Source: Edaphobacillus lindanitolerans
GTDB taxonomy: Bacteria > Bacillota > Bacilli > Bacillales_A > Planococcaceae
DNA: 64,000 nt
Assembly (NCBI RefSeq): GCF_900156305.1
Contig: NZ_FTPL01000001.1
Span: 434,001-498,000, forward strand
Direction: 5' to 3'
Part shown: piece by piece, positions 45,010 to 53,401 of the stretch
Layout of the letters: each line of letters opens with the position of its first letter
Position numbering within the stretch: the stretch's first letter is position 1
The notes under the pieces: model-generated
The model's database searches: none
What the model saw: only the letters and a program-made list of their open reading frames with translations
Told to the model about the DNA's origin: nothing
Position numbers and translations under genes: made by a program

Positions 45010-46422
45010 TCATCTGCCTGAGCGGTTTTCATCCTCCCAGCACTCGGCTCCTTTCAGGCCCGGGATGGAAGAGGCACGGAATTGGGGATTCAGCCCTCGT
45101 CTGCGCTGATCGGTGAAGTCGTCAAGAACACTGAAAGCCACTTTTCCGAGCAGGAAGATTACAACAAGGTTGATGACCGCCATCATGCCCATGAACAGGT
45201 CCGCCATGTCCCATACAATCTGGACTTGTGCCAACGATCCGAACATGACCATGGCCAGCACGCCGATTCGGTAGGCAGTAAGCCAGGCCGGATGGGCATT
45301 GATGAATTCAATGTTCGATTCGCCATAATAATAGTTGCCGATGATCGAGCTGAACGCGAAGAAGAAGATTGCCACTGCGATGAAATAAGGAGCCCATGCA
45401 CCGACCAGTTCCGACAGGGATGCCTGGGTGAGGACGATGCCCTCCTGCTCCGTCGTGTTGTATACGCCGGCCAGGATGATCATGAACGCGGTTGCCGAAC
45501 AGATGATGATCGTATCAAAGAATACGCCGAGGCTCTGGACGAGCCCTTGCTTGGCAGGGTGGGAGGCGCTTGCGGTAGCTGCCGCGTTCGGCACACTCCC
45601 CATCCCTGCTTCATTCGAGAAGAGCCCACGGCGGACGCCCTGCATGATCGCCGCTCCGACAGCTCCGCCCGCCGCCTCCCGAAGGCCGAAAGCATGCTCA
45701 AAGATCAGTTTGAACATGCCCGGAATCTCCCCGAGGTTCATGGCAAGGACAATGACGGTGACTGCCAGGTACAGGACCGCCATGATCGGGACGAGAAACT
45801 GTGTCACGCTTGCTATTCTTTTGACACCGCCGAAAATAACGACTGCCGCGAGCCCGATGAGCACCAGGCCGACCGCCCAGTCTGGAATGGAAAAGACGCT
45901 GCTGAACGATTCCTTGATCGTATTCGCCTGGACGGCATTGAAAATGAATCCGAAGCAAAGTGTCAGCAGGATGGCAAAGACGATGCCAAGCCCCCGCTGG
46001 CCAAGGGCTTTCTGCATGTAATAAGCGGGGCCTCCCCGGAAGGTATCCCCGTCTTGGACCTTGTAAACTTGCGCCAGCGTACTTTCAATGAATGCGGTCG
46101 CCATTCCGACGATTGCGACCACCCACATCCAGAATACCGCTCCCGGGCCGCCGATTCCGATTGCCAGGGCCACGCCGGTCACATTGCCCGTCCCGACCCG
46201 GGAAGCGGCACTGATCGTAAATGCCTGGAACGGGGAAATCCCATCTTTATCATCTTTTGGTTCTGTGAGAAGCCGGAACATCTCACCGAACAGCCGGAAC
46301 TGGACAAACTTCGTGCGGATGGTGAACCAGACACCAAGCCCGAGCAGTACGTATATGAGAACATAAGACCACAAAAGATCGTTGCCGTGCCCGACGATCC
46401 ATTCCAACGCATCTTGGAACAT
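45010..46422 (-). CDS. sodium:alanine/glycine symporter (AGCS family)
   Basis: Sodium-coupled amino acid symporter (470 aa, about ten to eleven helices). Family motifs: PFQAFTISAASRVGTGNVTGVA (quoted as landmark, first conserved loop), GPGAVFWMW, FRGGPAYYM, GLFSNEAGMGSVPNAAATA-type segment (residues about 268-286). C-terminal tail is hydrophilic. Substrate is most likely alanine or glycine. Likely monocistronic; no clear terminator downstream, so read-through into the malic enzyme gene (about 90 bases) is possible. Confidence 0.92.
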   Translation of the reverse strand: MFQDALEWIVGHGNDLLWSYVLIYVLLGLGVWFTIRTKFVQFRLFGEMFRLLTEPKDDKDGISPFQAFTISAASRVGTGNVTGVALAIGIGGPGAVFWMWVVAIVGMATAFIESTLAQVYKVQDGDTFRGGPAYYMQKALGQRGLGIVFAILLTLCFGFIFNAVQANTIKESFSSVFSIPDWAVGLVLIGLAAVVIFGGVKRIASVTQFLVPIMAVLYLAVTVIVLAMNLGEIPGMFKLIFEHAFGLREAAGGAVGAAIMQGVRRGLFSNEAGMGSVPNAAATASASHPAKQGLVQSLGVFFDTIIICSATAFMIILAGVYNTTEQEGIVLTQASLSELVGAWAPYFIAVAIFFFAFSSIIGNYYYGESNIEFINAHPAWLTAYRIGVLAMVMFGSLAQVQIVWDMADLFMGMMAVINLVVIFLLGKVAFSVLDDFTDQRRRGLNPQFRASSIPGLKGAECWEDENRSGR

Positions 46423-46548
46423 ATGTATTTTCCCCTTTCAACAGGTGTTTGCCGGCATTCCGCCTGCATTCTCTTTTCCTTTCCCTACTTTGAGGGCAAA
46501 CAAGCCTCCGTGCAAGAGGAAAATGGCCGATCCTTTCGGAAAACAAAC

Positions 46549-46578
46549 AACACTCCCCCGGTTCCCCGGCGGAGTGTT
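46549..46578 (-). terminator. Terminator after the 46605 gene
   Basis: Eight-base stem AACACTCC/GGAGTGTT with a GC-rich 14-base loop, then GTTTGTTTTCC on the minus strand. Confidence 0.65.
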
Positions 46579-46604
46579 TCGGATCGGATCGTTTTCCTCA
46601 CATC

Positions 46605-47228
46605 CTACATAAAACGTTCACGGTGGCGATCGTCGATATGATCGCGCGCAGGGCTGCGGTCAATCTCTTCAACCGCCGGATCCCCGAACGGTTCCGGTCC
46701 AAGGTTCGGGTCTGCCGCCTCTGACCTGACTCCGGAGAACGGCGCTTCCTCCCCCGCCATCTCTCCCGGCAGACGGCCTTCGGAGACTGCATGATCGGAA
46801 CTGCGGTTCAGTTCCTCGTTCTTCTGTTCCCGGTTGTCCGCCCCGATGCTGACAGAGCCCTCATCCGGTCTGCGCCCGACTCCGCGCGAATTGACCGAGC
46901 CGTCCTCGATCCCAATGACATCCTCCCCGTGACCCGTCGCCCGTCCGTAATGATCGGTTTCCCGATTTGGTGTCAGGTCATTTACCGATTCTGTGTGTCC
47001 TTCCATATAACCAGATTCTTCTTCAAGACGTCCTGCCGCTTCAGCGGCTTCCCGGTCACGCTCATTGAAGAATCCGCGCTGGCCGACGCTTTCTTCCAGC
47101 ACCGATTCAGACGGAATGACGGAATCGTCTATCTCCCGTTCAAACTCCGGATGCCGCTCTGCGAATGTTCGTCCTTCCGCATAGGCGTCCGTTTCCCGTC
47201 CCCGCGGTTGGTGATCACCTTGTTTCAT
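46605..47228 (-). CDS. hydrophilic stress-type protein, unknown function
   Basis: Protein of 207 aa with very high content of Glu, Arg, Asp and Gly, no hydrophobic segment and no signal peptide; likely disordered. No family recognised. GAGGG precedes the ATG at 47228, and a Sigma-B promoter lies about 40 bases upstream. Near the C-terminus it has GPEPFGDPAV, sharing PEPFGD with the Sigma-B-type hydrophilic protein at 42072-42776; both also carry repeated acidic EE-rich stretches. A role in general stress protection is inference from promoter and composition. Confidence 0.65.
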   Translation of the reverse strand: MKQGDHQPRGRETDAYAEGRTFAERHPEFEREIDDSVIPSESVLEESVGQRGFFNERDREAAEAAGRLEEESGYMEGHTESVNDLTPNRETDHYGRATGHGEDVIGIEDGSVNSRGVGRRPDEGSVSIGADNREQKNEELNRSSDHAVSEGRLPGEMAGEEAPFSGVRSEAADPNLGPEPFGDPAVEEIDRSPARDHIDDRHRERFM

Positions 47229-47262
47229 GCCTGTTCCCTCCTGTCAGGGTAGTATTCAATGA

Positions 47263-47289
47263 ATACCCTCAGAAGGATGACTTTGAAAC
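47263..47289 (-). promoter_or_regulatory. Sigma-B promoter of the 46605 gene
   Basis: Minus strand GTTTCA (47289-47284), 15-base spacer, GGGTAT (47268-47263); the -10 is a perfect Sigma-B match. Confidence 0.7.
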
Positions 47290-47377
47290 CATGGGGACTG
47301 ACGCCCTGCATGCAGCAAGGCGATCCGCGCCCGAGGAAGTCTCAGCCAGTTAGCAGTTAGCCTGGAAGCAAGAAAAA

Positions 47378-47418
47378 ACTGCAGGCAAAGGAGCGAATGC
47401 ACCCACTTTGTCTGCAGT
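47378..47418 (-). terminator. Terminator after the subtilase gene
   Basis: Stem ACTGCAG.CAAAG/CTTTG.CTGCAGT, then TTTTTT on the minus strand, about 38 bases after the stop. Confidence 0.8.
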
Positions 47419-47420
47419 CC

Positions 47421-47445
47421 GGCACTCGTAAAAGAGTGCCTTTTT
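47421..47445 (+). terminator. Plus-strand terminator of unknown transcript
   Basis: Seven-base stem GGCACTC/GAGTGCC with loop GTAAAA followed by TTTTT on the plus strand. No plus-strand gene precedes it, so it may end an antisense or small RNA. Confidence 0.5.
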
Positions 47446-47455
47446 ACATCTGTGA

Positions 47456-50400
47456 TCAGAAGCCCTGAACCCCTTTGCCCGGGTTGCCCGGCTGGACCGG
47501 ATTTACGACCGGCTTGCCGGGATTGGCAGGCTTGCCGGGAGGATTGCCCGGCGTGACTGGGTTGCCCGGTGTTGCCGGCTTGCCCGGAGGATTACCCGGC
47601 GTCACGGGTTTGCCCGGATTTGCAGGCTTGCCGGGAGGGGTGCCCGGATTCGGATTGCCCGGCTTGTCCGGCTTTTCCCCTTTCGGCAGTTTGCGTTCGA
47701 TGGAAACCGTCTGAACTGTTTCATGGCCGCCCAGGTCTACCACTTTGAAGGTATAATCGAATTTCCCTTCGACAAGCGGCAGCGTCAGCTCGATTGTTTC
47801 ATCGAAGTTCTTCTTGCCGTACGGCTCGCTCAGATCATTGGCGAACACTTCGCTGTCATTCACATAGATTCGGATGTCGTCAAAGTTGTCTTTCACCCGG
47901 AGCGACACGCCGACTTCCGCTTCCTCCGTCTTCTTCGGAAGGTTCGTCAGAATGCTCAGCTCAGCCGGTGAAGAGTCGACGAAGAATCGGCGCATGATGG
48001 ACATTTCATTGCCATGCTCGTCCTTCGCAGCGACCTTCACCGATTGGAAACCGTCCTCGAGTGTGAGCGTGTGGGAGAAGTTGCGACCGTCGAATTCGGC
48101 CGCTTTCTCGCCGTTCACCGTCACGGACACGACTTCCGATTCGTCGGTGACGTAGCCGTTCACCGTCACTTTTCCGTTGTCATAGACGGAGAAGTTGGCC
48201 GGATCGTTGATATAGATGACCGGAGGATCTTTTTCCGCAGGCTCGTCCTTCAGCTCGTAGTCACGGTGATTTTTGGCGTAATCCCAGACACGTGCCACGA
48301 GAACATCGTCCTCGCCCACTTCCTGATCGACAGTGAACTCTTCCTCGTCAGGGGAAAGCATTTCTACCTCCTCTGTGGCCGGGTCATCCGTCAGCGACTC
48401 ACCATTGAGCAGCACTTCCCAAGCCTCAACGCCGGTGCCTTCGTCACGGAAGTCGGAAGCGATGATTTTGCCGTTGTCCAAATCGAAGTCGGCTTCCGGT
48501 GCAGCCGTGTCGACCTTTACAGGGAACTTGATGGACTGCCACTCGGCGCCTTCATAGTCGATGACCGCTTTCAGCTCAATGAAGTACTGACCGTCCTTTG
48601 CAAGCTGTCCGTTGACTTTGCCGTCCCACGCATAGTTCATGCTGTACGTATACGGCGGATTGGTCTCGGAATTGATGTAATGCTTCCGGAGGTCTGCCGC
48701 CGTCCGGATCGTGCGCACTTTCTTGCCGTCTGCATCGAGAACGTTCACTTCCATCTTCTTGGCGTTCCGGAACAGGGAGTAAACCGGGGTGACCTGGTCA
48801 CGGAGACCGTCGCCGTCAGGGGAGAATCCGAAACGGTCCTGGTCGAAGTTCCCGCCGCCGTCGATGAAGTAACCTTGTTCATCCGCAAGCGCAGTGTATC
48901 CCCAGTACGTGCGTGCATCCCATGCGAAATAATCAAAGATCGGAGCATCATCCCAGCTGCCGTTGAATCCGAAGAACGGAACGGAGAGCGGAACATTGCC
49001 CGTCACTTCTTCATCCGGATCTTCAAGGAAGACGAAGCCATCCACGAAGAATCCGTTCGTGAAGTAGTCTTTCAGGTACTCGATGCCGGACAGGTCGATC
49101 GTCGCATCGATGGTCACCGTTCCGTTGGCCGGTACCGTGACCGTTTCCGGTCCGTCGATTTCCGCTTCATCCGTCAGGACCATGGACCCGATCAGATTGG
49201 ATGCAGTGATCAGGTCCTCGCCTACATCTGCCAGGTTGTCCGCCTGCACCGCGTACGAGACGTTGTACGTCTTCTCTTCATCAGAGAAGTTCTCGGCCGT
49301 CAGAGCCAGCCGGATTTTGTTGTCCTTGATCTCTTTAAGCGCGACTTTCGCTTCACCGGTCGCCTTGTCCGTCACGAGCACATCGGTGTTGAGGGCATTC
49401 GCAAGCTGCATCAGCCCGGCGCCCTGTCGCCGAGGCGAAACATAATCGCCCTGCTCCTCATCGAAGATGACCGGAGCAGCAGTGTTCATGAGCAGTTTCT
49501 TGGTCATTTCAGAGCGTTCCCGGCCCGTCAGGCCAAACTCTTCATCGATGCGTTCGAAGAGGAGGGCCGCCCCGCCGGCAACATGGGGAGCCGCCATCGA
49601 TGTCCCGCTCATGATGCCGTACTGATTGTTTTCAAGCGTGGAGAAGATATTGCCGCCCGGTGCTGTGATTTCAGGTTTGAAATCCAGGTTCGGTGTCGGT
49701 CCCCACGAGGTGAAATCACTCATCTGACCTGCTTTTTCGTTCGGTGTATCCACGTATTCCCCGTCGAATGTCACGGTCACATCCTTGCCCGCCTTCAGGG
49801 CATCGGCCATCGAAACGCCGTCCGACTGAAGAATGGACATGTACGGAATCTTGATCGCCGGGTCGGAGGCCATGTTGATCGTGCCGGCTGCATTGTTGTA
49901 GATGATCACGCCGGCAGCACCCGCAGCCTGTGCGTTCAGCCCCTTTTCCGTGAAGGCGATGTCGCCGCGGGAAATGAGGGCATATTTTCCGTTGAAGTCT
50001 TTGCCTTCAAAATCTTTCGGATGACCGAAGCCGGCATCCTCCACTTCCATTCCTTGATGATCCAGCTTCACGGGATCTGCGTCATTTGCAAGCATGTACC
50101 CGCTGCGCTTTTCCGCTCCGTCGATTGCATAGGCGAAGCTCATCGTGCGGATCATATCGTTTTCAAACGAGGCAACCCCGAGGGAATCATATGATACGCT
50201 CGGTGATCCGGTGAGTCCGTAATCCTGGTTATCCGCGTAATTGTAATAGTAGCCGTCACCATAGAGCGCCGAGTTGCCGGCAGAGATGGAGACGAGGAGG
50301 CCGTTTTCCACCGCACGCTTCACGGCCTGCTGTTCAGGACTCTTGTCGTCAACATATCCCGCAGTCGAACCGAGGGACAGGTTCAGGACATCCGCACCGA

Positions 50401-51358
50401 GTTTGATCGCATCGTCCATCGCCTTGACGTAGACATCCCCGTAAGTGGACGGGTAAAGCGGATCGTTTCCGAACACTTTCAGCGCGAGAAGCTGTGCCTC
50501 CGGTGCAATCCCCTTGATGCCGCCGTTCTCTTCATCACCGTTTGCACCGACTGTACCGGCCACGTGCATGCCGTGCATCGATGCATCCGGAGCGATGTCC
50601 CGGATGATGTCGTTCTCATCCATATAGTTGTAGCCGAACGGGACCTTTTCCGTGTAATACTTACCGCCGTGCAATTGGCCGGCCGAAAGCTCCCGGTCAA
50701 TGTCCGCCTTCTTGAGTGCTGCGGAGGAAGCGTCTGTCAGCACCATGTCTTTATGTGCGGGGTCGATGCCCGTGTCGATGACCCCCACGACCATGCCTTC
50801 ACCCTTGAAGCCATACTCCTCCCAGAACTGGCGGGCCTGTACGAGATCCTTCGATGAAACCATTTCCGGCTTTTCGACCGGACGCTCATATTCCGTTGCT
50901 TCGTAAACCGCCTTGACGCCCGGAAGCTCTGAAATGACTTTCGCTTCCTTCGCCTTGACGTTTGCCGAGAATCCGTTGAAGACGGTCGTGAACTCCTTCT
51001 TCACTTTCATGCTCGGCGCCTTCAGCTTCGCCGTCTTCATGACGTTCTGCTGCGACTTCTTCAGTTTTTGCTGTGTCTGCTCTTTCTGGGACTTCGAGAG
51101 TTCCTTGTAGAGGACGCCTTTGTTCGTCGCTTCCTCAATCGCCGGCTTTTCCGCAAGCTCGACGATGATCCGAATTTCTTCCTCCGGCTTTTCCGGTTTT
51201 TCGAGCTTTGCCGGAAGCTTTGTGGAAGGCTTCTCAAGCGTCAGCTTCGGTGACGCGGCCGGTCCCTTCCCCGGCTGAGGCGCCGAGGCGAATGCCGTCG
51301 TGCTGAGCGCAAGAACGAAGACCAGTGCCAAAAGCAGTACCCGCTTCATCTTCCTCAA
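47456..51358 (-). CDS. large secreted S8 subtilase with Gly/Pro-rich tail
   Basis: Secreted serine protease of 1300 aa. Order: signal peptide (to about 25), inhibitor-I9-like propeptide (60-155), S8 catalytic domain with D195 in VIDTGID, H262 in MHGMHVAGT, an inserted PA domain (AQAAGAAGVIIYNN) and the Ser in GTSMAAPHVAGG, then Fn3-like/lactocepin-type beta domains (FGFSPDGDGLRDQ), Ig-like modules, and about 70 residues of GNPPGKPxNPG-type repeats. TTG at 51358 is preferred: AAGGGGG lies 7 bases upstream; an ATG three codons later is possible. No LPXTG anchor or SLH domain, so release into the medium or wall retention by the tail is open. Resembles Vpr/lactocepin/C5a-peptidase architecture. 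Confidence 0.88.
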   Translation of the reverse strand: MRKMKRVLLLALVFVLALSTTAFASAPQPGKGPAASPKLTLEKPSTKLPAKLEKPEKPEEEIRIIVELAEKPAIEEATNKGVLYKELSKSQKEQTQQKLKKSQQNVMKTAKLKAPSMKVKKEFTTVFNGFSANVKAKEAKVISELPGVKAVYEATEYERPVEKPEMVSSKDLVQARQFWEEYGFKGEGMVVGVIDTGIDPAHKDMVLTDASSAALKKADIDRELSAGQLHGGKYYTEKVPFGYNYMDENDIIRDIAPDASMHGMHVAGTVGANGDEENGGIKGIAPEAQLLALKVFGNDPLYPSTYGDVYVKAMDDAIKLGADVLNLSLGSTAGYVDDKSPEQQAVKRAVENGLLVSISAGNSALYGDGYYYNYADNQDYGLTGSPSVSYDSLGVASFENDMIRTMSFAYAIDGAEKRSGYMLANDADPVKLDHQGMEVEDAGFGHPKDFEGKDFNGKYALISRGDIAFTEKGLNAQAAGAAGVIIYNNAAGTINMASDPAIKIPYMSILQSDGVSMADALKAGKDVTVTFDGEYVDTPNEKAGQMSDFTSWGPTPNLDFKPEITAPGGNIFSTLENNQYGIMSGTSMAAPHVAGGAALLFERIDEEFGLTGRERSEMTKKLLMNTAAPVIFDEEQGDYVSPRRQGAGLMQLANALNTDVLVTDKATGEAKVALKEIKDNKIRLALTAENFSDEEKTYNVSYAVQADNLADVGEDLITASNLIGSMVLTDEAEIDGPETVTVPANGTVTIDATIDLSGIEYLKDYFTNGFFVDGFVFLEDPDEEVTGNVPLSVPFFGFNGSWDDAPIFDYFAWDARTYWGYTALADEQGYFIDGGGNFDQDRFGFSPDGDGLRDQVTPVYSLFRNAKKMEVNVLDADGKKVRTIRTAADLRKHYINSETNPPYTYSMNYAWDGKVNGQLAKDGQYFIELKAVIDYEGAEWQSIKFPVKVDTAAPEADFDLDNGKIIASDFRDEGTGVEAWEVLLNGESLTDDPATEEVEMLSPDEEEFTVDQEVGEDDVLVARVWDYAKNHRDYELKDEPAEKDPPVIYINDPANFSVYDNGKVTVNGYVTDESEVVSVTVNGEKAAEFDGRNFSHTLTLEDGFQSVKVAAKDEHGNEMSIMRRFFVDSSPAELSILTNLPKKTEEAEVGVSLRVKDNFDDIRIYVNDSEVFANDLSEPYGKKNFDETIELTLPLVEGKFDYTFKVVDLGGHETVQTVSIERKLPKGEKPDKPGNPNPGTPPGKPANPGKPVTPGNPPGKPATPGNPVTPGNPPGKPANPGKPVVNPVQPGNPGKGVQGF
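47462..47672 (-). repeat. Tandem repeat encoding Gly/Pro/Lys tail of the subtilase
   Basis: Near-identical units encode PGKPANPGKPV, PGNPPGKPATPG and related variants, repeated about six times. Such GC-rich repeats can expand or contract by slippage. Confidence 0.8.
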
Positions 51359-51548
51359 TCTTTTTCCCCCTTGCCGTTCGAATTTCACCCTTTTTAAATA
51401 GAGTGGCAATTATGAATTTATCATTATCTGCATTTATTTGGTATGCATCCTTTTATCTAACTTTCTAGTTTCTGCATAGTCTATTAGTCTTTTGGAATCA
51501 TCTCGGGAAGAGTCTAAAGTCCTTGTCCGAGTGAAAGAGGAAATGAAA

Positions 51549-51573
51549 AAAGCAGCCCGCCGGAGGCTGCTTT
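51549..51573 (-). terminator. Terminator after the SulP gene
   Basis: Stem AAAGCAGCC/GGCTGCTTT, TTTTTT on the minus strand, directly at the stop codon. Confidence 0.88.
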
Positions 51574-53159
51574 CACTTTAAGACGTTCTCTTTGCCAATC
51601 TTCTCAAGAAGACCGCTTTTACTCAAAAGGACCCTCTTTTCTGCCGGCAATCCTTGCAGAAGGATCCGGATGCCGTTCAGAGCGGCTTTATCCAGGACTT
51701 CGGACATGGCTGCGACTCCGCCTGCATCAAGGGCCGTCAAGCCTTTCATCCGGAGGATGAGGGCATTCGGTCCCTTTTTAATTTCCTGATCCAGTTTCAG
51801 CTCAAAAGCCCGCACAGTTCCGAAGAAAAGAGGACCGCTCACTTTGACGGAAGTGAACAGGCTGCCGGGCTCCACATTTCCGGACAGGTAATCCTCTTTT
51901 TCTGCAGGCTTTACCTGCAGCACGAGCTTGCCGCTCATCTTCCGGAGGAACATGATCACAGCAAGGAGGAAGCCCGCCTGGACGCCGACCGTCAGATTGA
52001 CGGACACGGTCAGCAGGAACGTCGCTAACAGAACGGCGGAGTCTCCCGAGCGCAAGCCTGCAATCTGGGCGAACGGCCGGATTCCGCTCATGTTCCAGGC
52101 GACGAACATAAGGATCGGGGCCATGGCCGCAAGCGGGACGTGCGAGGCAAACGGAGCAAACAGGACGAGCACGAACAGGACGAACACACTCTGGACGACA
52201 CCCGACATCGGACTGACCGCTCCGGAACGGATGTTTGTCGCCGTCCTTGCGATGGCACCGGTCGCCGGAATTCCGCCAAACAGCGGGGTCACCATGTTGG
52301 CGACCCCCTGCCCGAACAGTTCCCGGTTGGATCTGGCCGTCGGTCCGCCCGCCATGCCGTCAGCGACGACGGCGGACAGGAGCGATTCGATGGCACCGAG
52401 CGCGGCAATGATCAGTGCAGGCTGCCAGAGCTCTACGACTTTCTGGAAGGTGAGCTGCGGAAAGGAAAACTCCGGAAGCTTCTGCGGGATGCCGCCGTAC
52501 GCCGTCCCGATCGTCGCCACCTGCCCGGGATAAAAGATCGATGCAATCAGTGTCGGGATGAGGAGAGCAATGAGGAACGCCGGGACTTTCGGCGCAAACC
52601 GGGTCAGGAGGACAATCACAGCGAGGCCGGTCACCGCCGTAAGAACCGACAAGAGGTTAACCGTGCCGATGCTGCGAAGGATCTCCAGCATGTCCCGGTG
52701 GAAAAACTCCTGTTGTTCCACACCCTCCAGTCCGAGAAAATTGCCGATCTGACCCGTGAAGATGATGACGGCAATCCCCGCAGTGAAGCCGACCGTCACT
52801 GCCCGCGGGACGAAATGGATGAGGTCGCCGACTTTCAGAAAGGACATGACGAGCAGAAAAACGCCCGCCATGAACCCTGCAACAAGCAGGTCTTCATACC
52901 CGTACTGGAGTACGATGCCGAGCAGGATGGGGATAAATGCACCCGTAGGACCCGCAATCTGGAAACGGGATCCGCCGAGCAAGGCTACGAGCAGACCTGC
53001 GATGACCGTTGTGTAGATCCCGTATTCGGGCTTCACGCCCGATGCAATCGCAAAAGCCATCCCGAGCGGAATGGCCACGATGCCGACGGTCACGCCGGCG
53101 ACAATGTCATGCTTGACCGTTTTGCGGTTCAGCAACTCAAAACGGACATCTTTCAACAT
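51573..53159 (-). CDS. SulP family anion transporter with STAS domain
   Basis: SLC26/SulP transporter (528 aa): about twelve to fourteen helices (conserved GVTVGIVAIPLGMAFAIASG start, quoted as landmark; RFQIAGPTGAFIPIL in the core) and a C-terminal STAS domain (about 425-528, ALILRMKGLTALDAGG). Substrate could be sulfate, bicarbonate or a dicarboxylate; sequence alone does not decide, and there is no neighbouring sulfate-assimilation or carbonic anhydrase gene. Monocistronic with terminator. Confidence 0.92.
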   Translation of the reverse strand: MLKDVRFELLNRKTVKHDIVAGVTVGIVAIPLGMAFAIASGVKPEYGIYTTVIAGLLVALLGGSRFQIAGPTGAFIPILLGIVLQYGYEDLLVAGFMAGVFLLVMSFLKVGDLIHFVPRAVTVGFTAGIAVIIFTGQIGNFLGLEGVEQQEFFHRDMLEILRSIGTVNLLSVLTAVTGLAVIVLLTRFAPKVPAFLIALLIPTLIASIFYPGQVATIGTAYGGIPQKLPEFSFPQLTFQKVVELWQPALIIAALGAIESLLSAVVADGMAGGPTARSNRELFGQGVANMVTPLFGGIPATGAIARTATNIRSGAVSPMSGVVQSVFVLFVLVLFAPFASHVPLAAMAPILMFVAWNMSGIRPFAQIAGLRSGDSAVLLATFLLTVSVNLTVGVQAGFLLAVIMFLRKMSGKLVLQVKPAEKEDYLSGNVEPGSLFTSVKVSGPLFFGTVRAFELKLDQEIKKGPNALILRMKGLTALDAGGVAAMSEVLDKAALNGIRILLQGLPAEKRVLLSKSGLLEKIGKENVLK

Positions 53160-53261
53160 TCAATTCACTCTCCGAATAGTATTTTGCAGGCGCAGCGGTC
53201 GTCACCGCGAAAGAAATATATTGCTATAGTCTTTCATATAAAAATCCATGACTTAACGCCT

Positions 53262-53289
53262 TGTAACCTTATTGTAATGTAACTGTAAC
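53262..53289 (+). promoter_or_regulatory. Triple WalR-type repeat upstream of the LysM endopeptidase
   Basis: TGTAAC (53262), TGTAAT (53273) and TGTAAC (53284), each separated by exactly five bases, match the WalR/YycF box TGTWAH-N5-TGTWAH with one repeat extra. They lie 22 bases upstream of a TATAAT -10 and run into the -35 region, as expected for activation. Confidence 0.75.
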
Positions 53290-53310
53290 CTAACTTCATA
53301 GACTCTTCGA

Positions 53311-53316
53311 TATAAT
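53311..53316 (+). promoter_or_regulatory. -10 element of the LysM endopeptidase promoter
   Basis: TATAAT at 53311-53316 with no consensus -35; expression probably relies on the WalR-type repeats upstream. Confidence 0.65.
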
Positions 53317-53401
53317 AAGAGCGAGATTATCGATAGAGTTAGCTAGAAGACATAGAATCGACCATATAAAACCAAAAAAATCTACGGGGGGAAATTACAA
53401 A

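Noticed and set aside
45082-46641. 519-codon plus-strand open frame
   Set aside because: Antisense to the alanine symporter gene; no ribosome site and no domain.
47281-47445. Known riboswitch or 4.5S/6S/RNase P RNA
   Set aside because: Compared from memory with the T-box, SAM, TPP, lysine, c-di-AMP and SRP/RNase P signatures; none of their conserved cores is present, so only an unclassified RNA is suggested.
48014-50194. 726-codon plus-strand open frame
   Set aside because: Antisense shadow of the subtilase gene, caused by high GC third positions; composition is rich in Arg and His with no domain.
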